A DNA stretch of 64,000 nucleotides from Chaenocephalus aceratus (Eukaryota; Chordata; Actinopteri; Perciformes; Channichthyidae). The stretch covers positions 62,001 through 126,000 of the forward strand of contig JAMFTG010000071.1 of assembly GCA_023974075.1 (NCBI GenBank). The letters run 5' to 3'. A program made the translations under genes and the position numbers. A model generated the notes under the pieces. It worked only from the letters and a program-made list of their open reading frames with translations, did not search any database and had not been told where the DNA came from. The stretch's first letter is position 1; the number at the start of each line of letters is the position of its first letter. Positions 56,367 to 64,000 of this stretch are shown one piece after another.

Positions 56367-59300
56367 GGGAGCTCATAGACGGCCTGCCATGCGCCCCCAC
56401 CCGTGGAAGGCAGAAAAAAGTAAAGAAAACGGTCAATTATATCTTAAAATAATCCAAAATGAAGTTTTAAAAAATTATCGAAAAACCGACAGAGTGCCAA
56501 CAGAGGAGGGGCTCCAAAAAGCTCAAGTCTTCGGCGCTTCGGGTGGAAGCCCCGGACACTTTTCCACTCCCCCGTTGCATTTTACAACGGAGAGGGGAAT
56601 TGAGACCTCCCCTCCTCCGTCAAAAAAATGTAGTCATGTTTTCCAAGCTACTTTCCGCACAAAATCGGAAACCCGGTTTTTGAGAGGACTCAGAAAAAAA
56701 ACCGGCTGTTTCACATCATGGAGGAATGTGTCCGCTATTATGAGTGCTTTGGCTCGGATACAATTGTTGCATGGAGACCCCCCAGTATGGTTCTTACCAA
56801 ACTTTAAGTTTTTGAACTGGTCTCTGGAGGAATGCAAGGGGAGTTGTCAGGGAATTATGAGACAATATTTTCAGATACATTCAATCCATTTTCACCCCTT
56901 TCTATGGTTCTCCCAAAAGTGAACTTAGACTTTTTCTGAGTCTGGAGGAATGTAAGGGCAAATGGCGTCAAAATTAACATTGAAACTGACGACGAAATGG
57001 CCTAATGCGTCTCAATGGAAATGATACTCCAATTGCTGTACAGTTTAGTGTACCAGCATTGACAAGAAACGTATTCATTTGGACACAAGTGTAATAAACA
57101 GTTTAATGCACTTTTAACACTCATGTGCCCACGATTCAAGGTGCTTTCCTGGGTTAAAAAGTGCTGTCAAGTGCCCTGGAATTGTCACACTATTTAAACA
57201 CTGTTCACCCACGATTGAATCTGCTTCAATGGGTTACAGAGGGCTGTGAAACAGCCTGTCCTCTGGGTGCGCTCTGTGGCTCTCACAGCCCGCTTCTCTC
57301 TGGCTGCTCTCTCCCTGTATTCACAGCACTTCTCCCCGCCTTTCACACACTTATTCCTGGGTAGGAAAGCCATGTGCATCACCCTGGATCTCTGCCAAGG
57401 TGCCTTTGAGTGTGAAACCCTGCTTACAGCAGTGAACCTGCTGCCAGCTTTACAAACATATTAATCAGGTGTTTTAACACTTTTTTCCAAGAAAATGATT
57501 TTCTTCACTATCATGGGGCTATATAAATCAAATTCCGGTTAATTAGGAGCACAATTGTACCTTTTACTATTTAAATGTATTTGTATTATATATTTTTGGG
57601 CTATTAAAGTGACATTTCTGGGTGACTTTGTCAGTTTATGGAGCTTAGCCTACAATTCCCGGAGGTCCCAGGCCGATTGTGGGAGCTCATAGGCGGCCTG
57701 CCATGCGCCCCCACCCGTGGAAAGCAGAAAAAAGTAAAGAAAACGGTCAATTATATCTTAAAATAATCCAAAATGAAGTTTTAAAAAATTATCGAAAAAA
57801 CGACAGAGTGCCAACAGAGGAGGGGCTCCAAAAAGCTCAAGTCTTCGGCGCTTCGGGTGGAAGCCCCGGACACTTTTCCACTCCCCCGTTGCATTTTACA
57901 ACGGAGAGGGGAATTGAGACCTCCCCTCCTCCGTCAAAAAAATGTAGTCATGTTTTCCAAGCTACTTTCCGCACAAAATCGGAAACCCGGTTTTTGAGAG
58001 GACTCAGAAAAATAAAACGGCCGTTTCACATCATGGAGGAATGTGTCCGCTACATGAGTGCTTTGGCTCGGATACAATTGTTGCATGGAGACCCCCCAGT
58101 ATGGTTCTTACCAAACTTTAAGTTTTTGAACTGGTCTCTGGAGGAATGCAAGGGGAGTTGTCAGGGAATTATGAGACAATATTTTCGGATACATTTAATC
58201 CATTTTCACCCCTTTCTATGGTTCTCCCAAAAGTGAACTTAGACTTTTTCTGAGTCTGGAGGAATGTAAGGGCAAATGGCGTCAAATGGACAAAATTAAC
58301 ATTGAAACTGACGACGAAATGGCCTAATGCGTCTCAATGGAAATGATACTCCAATTGCTGTACAGTTTAGTGTACCAGCATTGACAAGAAACGTATTCAT
58401 TTGGACACAAGTGTAATAAACAGTTTAATGCACTTTTAACACTCATGTGCCCACGATTCAAGGTGCTTTCCTGGGTTACAAAGTGCTGTCAAGTGCCCTG
58501 GAATTGTCACACTATTTAAACATTGTTCACCCACGATTGAAGCTGCTTCAATGGGTTACAGAGTGCTGTGAAGCAGCCTGTCCTCTGGGTGCGCTCTGTG
58601 GCTCTCACAGCCCGCTTCTCTCTGGCTGCTCTCTCTCTGTATTCACAGCACTTCTCCCCGCCTTTCACACACTTATTCCTGGGTAGGAAAGCCATGTGCA
58701 TCACCCTGGATCTCTGCCTAGGTGCCTTTGAGTGTGAGACCCTGCTGACAGCAGTGAACCTGCTGCCAGTTTTACAAACATATTAATCAGGTGTTTTAAC
58801 ACTTTTTTCCAAGAAAATGATTTTCTTCACTATCATGGGGCTATATAAATCAAATTCCGGTTAAGTAGGAGCACAATTGTATCTTTTACTATTTAAATGT
58901 ATTTGTATTATATATTTTTGGGCTATTAAAGTGACATTTCTGGGTGACTTTGTCAGTTTATGGAGCTTAGCCTACAATTCCCGGAGGTCCAAGGCCGATT
59001 GTGGGAGCTCATAGGCGGCCTGCCATGCGCCCCCACCCGTGGAAAGCAGAAAAAAGTAAAGAAAACGGTCAATTATATCTTAAAATAATCCAAAATGAAG
59101 TTTTAAAAAAATTATCGAAAAAACGACAGTGCCAACAGAGGAGGGGCTCCAAAAAGCTCAAGTCTTCGGCGCTTCGGGTGGAAGCCCCGGACACTTTTCC
59201 ACTCCCCCGTTGCATTTTACAACGGAGAGGGGAATTGAGACCTCCCCTCCTCCGTCAAAAAAATGTAGTCATGTTTTCCAAGCTACTTTCCGCACAAAAT

Positions 59301-60915
59301 CGGAAACCCGGTTTTTGAGAGGACTCAGAAAAATAAAACGGCCGTTTCACATCATGGAGGAATGTGTCCGCTACATGAGTGCTTTGGCTCGGATACAATT
59401 GTTGCATGGAGACCCCCCAGTATGGTTCTTACCAAACTTTAAGTTTTTGAACTGGTCTCTGGAGGAATGCAAGGGGAGTTGTCAGGGAATTATGAGACAA
59501 TATTTTCGGATACATTTAATCCATTTTCACCCCTTTCTATGGTTCTCCCAAAAGTGAACTTAGACTTTTTCTGAGTCTGGAGGAATGTAAGGGCAAATGG
59601 CGTCAAATGGACAAAATTAACATTGAAACTGACGACGAAATGGCCTAATGCGTCTCAATGGAAATGATACTCCAATTGCTGTACAGTTTAGTGTACCAGC
59701 ATTGACAAGAAACGTATTCATTTGGACACAAGTGTAATAAACAGTTTAATGCACTTTTAACACTCATGTGCCCACGATTCAAGGTGCTTTCCTGGGTTAC
59801 AAAGTGCTGTCAAGTGCCCTGGAATTGTCACACTATTTAAACATTGTTCACCCACGATTGAAGCTGCTTCAATGGGTTACAGAGTGCTGTGAAGCAGCCT
59901 GTCCTCTGGGTGCGCTCTGTGGCTCTCACAGCCCGCTTCTCTCTGGCTGCTCTCTCTCTGTATTCACAGCACTTCTCCCCGCCTTTCACACACTTATTCC
60001 TGGGTAGGAAAGCCATGTGCATCACCCTGGATCTCTGCCTAGGTGCCTTTGAGTGTGAGACCCTGCTGACAGCAGTGAACTTGCTGCCAGTTTTACAAAC
60101 ATATTAATCAGGTGTTTTTAACACTTTTTTCCAAGAAAATGATTTTCTTCACTATCATGGGGCTATATAAATCAAATTCCGGTTAAGTAGGAGCACAATT
60201 GTATCTTTTACTATTTAAATGTATTTGTATTATATATTTTTGGGCTATTAAAGTGACATTTCTGGGTGACTTTGTCAGTTTATGGAGCTTAGCCTACAAT
60301 TCCCGGAGGTCCAAGGCCGATTGTGGGAGCTCATAGGCGGCCTGCCATGCGCCCCCACCCGTGGAAAGCAGAAAAAAGTAAAGAAAACGGTCAATTATAT
60401 CTTAAAATAATCCAAAATGAAGTTTTAAAAAATTATCGAAAAAACGACAGTGCCAACAGAGGAGGGGCTCCAAAAAGCTCAAGTCTTCGGCGCTTCGGGT
60501 GGAAGCCCCGGACACTTTTCCACTCCCCCGTTGCATTTTACAACGGAGAGGGGAATTGAGACCTCCCCTCCTCCGTCAAAAAAATGTAGTCATGTTTTCC
60601 AAGCTACTTTCCGCACAAAATCGGAAACCCGGTTTTTGAGAGGACTCAGAAAAATAAAACGGCCGTTTCACATCATGGAGGAATGTGTCCGCTACATGAG
60701 TGCTTTGGCTCGGATACAATTGTTGCATGGAGACCCCCCAGTATGGTTCTTACCAAACTTTAAGTTTTTGAACTGGTCTCTGGAGGAATGCAAGGGGAGT
60801 TGTCAGGGAATTATGAGACAATATTTTCGGATACATTTAATCCATTTTCACCCCTTTCTATGGTTCTCCCAAAAGTGAACTTAGACTTTTTCTGAGTCTG
60901 GAGGAATGTAAGGCA
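56367..60915 (+). repeat. 1.32-kb tandem repeat, about 3.4 units
   Basis: Units start at GTGGGAGCTCATAGGCGGCC at 56367, 57679, 59001 and 60323 (periods 1312, 1322, 1322); the last stops near 60915. Units 2-4 are almost identical; unit 1 is more diverged. Each carries an open frame of 142-185 residues (57679-58236; 59129-59557; 60450-60878) with the stretch LHGDPPVWFLPNFKFLNWSL. The N-terminal part is lost in units 3 and 4 through small indels around GACAGTGCC. Each also has an internal ~80-bp doublet (CCCACGATTCAAGGTGC / CCCACGATTGAAGCTGC). No known domain; coding status unproven. Confidence 0.9.
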
Positions 60916-61363
60916 AATGTCAGCCTTAGAGACGGAGGTACCGTGGAACTTGCCCTTCAGATGTACGCATGTCCGCTCAATGGAAATGCGATGTCAACCT
61001 CCGATGTCAAGTACCTGTCAGCGACTGGACCGTCTATGGGTGCCGATGGGCGGACGATAAAGCACCGCAAAATACACCCCCTTCAAGTGTTGCCAGGGGC
61101 ACGAGAATACCCTCCATGGAGGGTGGGTGCTGCTGCTGTGAAAGAGGCCGACTATGGGTGCCGATGAGCGGACGATAAAGAACCGCAAAATACACCTCTT
61201 TTCTGACTCCCCAGGGGCATTAAGTTCTGGAAGGTGTGAACATCTGGGTTTAGTCCGTTGGGGAGTGCTTAATTCCGGGGTTCGGGGGTCTCATGTTATG
61301 GAAGTATGGATGATTCTCGAAAAACGGCTAAGTGCCAACGGGGGAGGGTGAAAGTCCTGTATA
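60916..61363 (+). other. Spacer with a ~119-bp doublet
   Basis: CTATGGGTGCCGATGGGCGG plus ACGATAAAGCACCGCAAAATACACC at about 61033 recurs at about 61152 with few changes. No gene recognised. Confidence 0.7.
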
Positions 61364-61930
61364 CCCTGAGTAATCTTCCCCGGCTTTCAGACACTTATTC
61401 CTGGGTAACAAAGTCACCCTGCTCGGGTCGTCAAATGTGAATGAAATGGACAGATTCCTGTACATTTCAATCACTTTTGATGGGAGTCGTGAGGTGTGTT
61501 TGAAAGGGCCATATCTTCCTTAAATTCACATCAATCATACCCAGCTTTCACACACTGATTGCTGGGTAATACATCCATGTGCACCCTGCATTTAAAGTAA
61601 TCTTCCCCGGCTTTCAGACACTAATTCCTGGGTAACAAAGTCACCCTGGACCGGTCATCAAATGTGAATGAAATGGACAGATTCCTGTACATTTCAATCA
61701 CTTTTAATGGGAGTCGTGAGGTGTGGATGAAATGGCCATACCTTCCTTAAATTCACATCAAACTTACCCAGCTTTCACACACTAATTGCTGGGTAATAAA
61801 GCCATGTGTACCCTGCATTTAAAGTAATCTTACCCAGCTTTCAGACACTAATTCCTGGGTAACAAAGTCACCCTGGACGGGTCATCAAATGTGATTGAAA
61901 TGGACAGATTCCTGTACATTTCAATCACTT
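61364..61930 (+). repeat. ~230-bp tandem repeat, about 2.5 units
   Basis: GTAATCTTCCCCGGCTTTCAG starts units at about 61364, 61594 and 61823. Each continues through CTGGGTAACAAAGTCACCCT and GACAGATTCCTGTACATTTC to ACTTTTAATGGGAGTCG. Confidence 0.9.
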
Positions 61931-62230
61931 TTAATGGGGTCGTCGAATGTGATTGAAATGGACAGAGTCCTGTACATTTCATGCATTTTTAATGGGGTCG
62001 TCGAATGTGATTGAAATGGACACAGTCCTGTACATTTCATGCATTTTTAATGGGGTCGTCGAATGTGGATGAAATGGACAGAGTCCTGTACATTTCATGC
62101 ATTTTTAATGGGGTCGTCGAATGTGATTGAAATGGACAGATTCCTGTACATTTCATGCATTTTTAATGGGGTCGTCGAATGTGGATGAAATGGACAGATT
62201 CCTGTACATTTCATGCATTTTTAATGGGAG
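61931..62230 (+). repeat. ~58-bp tandem repeat, about 5 units
   Basis: Unit TTTTTAATGGGGTCGTCGAA, then TGTGATTGAAATGGACAGA(G/T)TCCTGTACATTTCATGCA. It is derived from the right part of the 230-bp unit. Confidence 0.92.
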
Positions 62231-62720
62231 TCGTCAGTATATGGAGCTTAACCCATAATTCCCGGAGGTTCCAGGCCGAATTTGGAAGCTCATAGGCGGC
62301 CTGCCATGCGTCCCCATCCGTGGAAAGCAAAAAAAAGTAAAGAAAACGGTCAATTATATGTTAAAATAGTCAAAAATGAAGTTTTTGAAAATTCCGTTCT
62401 CCAACGGGGGAGGGGGTCAAGTCTTCGGCGCTTCGGGACGAAGCCCCGGACACTTTTGCACTCCCCCGTTGCAATTTACAACGGAGAGGGGAAACCAGAG
62501 CTCCCCTCCTCCGTCCAAAAAATTCATTCATCTTTTCCAAGCTACCATCTGCACGAAATCGGAAACCCGGTTTTTGAGAGCACTTAGAAAAAAACGAGCT
62601 ATTTTCACATGATGGGGAAATCATGGAGGAATGTATCCGCCTCAGGAGCACTTTGGATCGGATGAAATTGTTGCCAGAAGGACCCCCAATCATGGTTCTC
62701 ACAAAACTTTAAGTTTTCAA
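62231..62720 (+). repeat. Divergent partial copy of the 1.32-kb unit
   Basis: Starts AGCTCATAGGCGGCCTGCCA at 62288 and keeps the order of landmarks of the 1.32-kb unit (AAAACGGTCAATTATAT, CTTCGGCGCTTCGGG, CCCCCGTTGCA, GAAACCCGGTTTTTGAGAG) with many substitutions and indels. The long open frame is broken. Confidence 0.85.
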
Positions 62721-63200
62721 ACTGGTCTCTGGAGGAAGTCAAGGGGAGTTGTCAGGGGACTCTACCCGCCTCAAGAGGCACTATTTTGGGATACATTTTA
62801 TCCATTTTCACCCTTTTTTATGGTTCTTCCAAAAAGTTAACTTATACTTTTTCTGACTCTGGAGGAAGGTAGGGGAGTTGTCAGGGGACTCTACCCGCCT
62901 TATGGAACACTATTTTGGGATACATTTTATCCATTTTCACCCTTTTCTATGGTTCTTCCAAAAAGTTAACTTAGACTTTTTCCGACTCTGGAGGAAGGTA
63001 GGGGAGTTGTCAGGGGACTCTACCCGCCTTATGGAACACTATTTTCGGATACAATTTATCCATTTTCACCCTTTTCTCTGGTTCTTCCAAAAGTTGACTT
63101 GTACTTTTCCGGACTCTGGAGAATGCAAGTGGAGTTGTCACGGAATAACGAGACACTATTTTCGGCTAAAATGGTTGCCTGTATGACCCCCAATCATGGT
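62721..63200 (+). repeat. ~128-bp tandem repeat, about 4 units
   Basis: CTCTGGAGGAAGGTAGGGGA plus GTTGTCAGGGGACTCTACCCGCC recurs near 62729, 62862, 62990 and (diverged) 63116. The unit matches the end of the 1.32-kb repeat (CTCTGGAGGAATGCAAGGGG ... CCATTTTCACCC), so it arose by local expansion of that part. Confidence 0.9.
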
Positions 63201-63224
63201 TCTCACACAACGTTAAGGGCGTTC

Positions 63225-64000
63225 TCCCCGGCAACCCGCCAGCAGATGAAAACACCCGCCTCTCCACCTCTTCCGAGAGACGAGGGAACCGTGCGGGGGT
63301 CTGCTGGAGGCTACTGCCGGGTGCTCCGTCCTGCGCCTCACCGGGACCCTGACTCCAGCGCGGTGTGGCGGCCCTGGCCGTCCACCGTGCGCCCTCTGGG
63401 TACCTGACTCCCCTGCCTCCTCCAGGGGCAGGTGAGAGGGGTTCAATGCCTCCCCGGAGGATACTGTTACCCCGGCAACCCGCCAGCAGATGAAAACACC
63501 CGCCTCTCCACCTCTTCCGAGAGACGAGGGAACCGTGCGGGGGTCTGCTGGAGGCTACTGCCGGGTGCTCCGTCCTGCGCCTCACCGGGACCCTGACTCC
63601 AGCGCGGTGTGGCGGCCCTGGCCGTCCACCGTGCGCCCTCTGGGTACCTGACTCCCCTGCCTCCTCCGGGGGCAGGTGAGAGGGGTTCAATGCCTCCCCG
63701 GAGGATACTGTTACCCCGGCAACCCGCCAGCAGATGAAAACACCCGCCTCTCCACCTCTTCCGAGAGACGAGGGAACCGTGCGGGGGTCGGCTGGAGGCT
63801 ACTGCCGGGTGCTCCGTCCTGCGCCTCACCGGGACCCTGACTCCAGCGCGGTGTGGCGGCCCTGGCCGTCCACCGTGCGCCCTCTGGGTACCTGACTCCC
63901 CTGCCTCCTCCGGGGGCAGGTGAGAGGGGTTCAATGCCTCCCCGGAGGATACTGTTACCCCGGCAACCCGCCAGCAGATGAAAACACCCGCCTCTCCACC
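63225..64000 (+). repeat. GC-rich 244-bp satellite, at least 3.1 units, runs off the window
   Basis: AGCAGATGAAAACACCCGCC recurs at 63241, 63485, 63729 and 63973, an exact 244-bp period. Copies differ at only a few positions (GTCTGCTGG/GTCGGCTGG; CCAGGGGCAGG/CCGGGGGCAGG). High GC contrasts with the AT-rich DNA before it. 244 is not a multiple of three; the minus-strand open frames here change frame from unit to unit and are judged artefacts. Confidence 0.95.

Noticed and set aside
56122..56922. 266-codon frame as a single host gene
   Set aside because: It joins a probable DIRS-like segment to the first 1.32-kb tandem unit; no domain, splice signals or promoter support a gene.
63166..63934. 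Arg/Pro-rich minus-strand frames of 155-174 codons
   Set aside because: They lie in the GC-rich 244-bp satellite. The period is not a multiple of three, so the peptide changes frame between units; stop-poor only because of high GC.

Overview
The window reads as nuclear DNA of a teleost fish. The supports are a vertebrate ABCG1-type last exon, intact fish-type olfactory receptor (OR) genes with single-exon coding regions, and a dense cover of fish-style transposons: L2/Maui-like and UnaL2-like LINEs, Ty3/Gypsy remnants and a solo LTR, hAT and PIF/Harbinger MITEs, and a probable DIRS-like piece. Only five host gene loci are supported: one abcg1 terminal exon, three apparently intact ORs and one frameshifted OR. 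Most other open frames are by-products of tandem repeats or fragments of dead retroelements.

Layout. 1-1680: abcg1 terminal exon, then AT-rich intergenic DNA with a CTCF-like motif. 1681-10995: three arrays of a 57-bp minisatellite in alternating orientation (+,-,+). They bracket two inverted-repeat (foldback) structures whose loops hold the same ~0.8-kb core; a hAT MITE sits in array 1 with a perfect 8-bp target duplication. 11000-13450: mixed repeats, including a short-period tandem, a hairpin and a dispersed element here called X. 13453-45883: four ORs on the + strand, separated by three tandem copies of a ~9.5-11 kb cassette. Each cassette holds, in order, a + strand fragment of X, a minus-strand L2-type LINE broken by a MITE, a decayed Ty3/Gypsy pol on the minus strand, an inverted X broken by a larger TIR element that itself carries a solo LTR, and then the 5' UTR exon and intron of the next OR. 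Copy-specific insertions (hAT in copy 2; Harbinger and UnaL2 in copy 3) and deletions give a relative order of events. 45900-50100: L2 fragment, MITE, an inverted remnant of an OR 3' end and AT-rich DNA. 50830-56366: a probable DIRS-like element split by a nearly full-length but frameshifted L2 LINE. 56366-64000: nested tandem repeats (1.32 kb, 230 bp, 58 bp, 128 bp) ending in a GC-rich 244-bp satellite that runs off the window.

How it fits together. OR1 has its own 5' flank and the shared 3' flank; OR4 has the shared 5' flank and its own 3' flank; OR2 and OR3 have both shared flanks. This is the pattern expected if unequal crossing-over between two OR coding regions amplified the cassette and made chimeric receptors. 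I see no operon-like or defence-type system. The points most worth a second look are the OR mosaicism and the alternating 57-bp-array palindromes.
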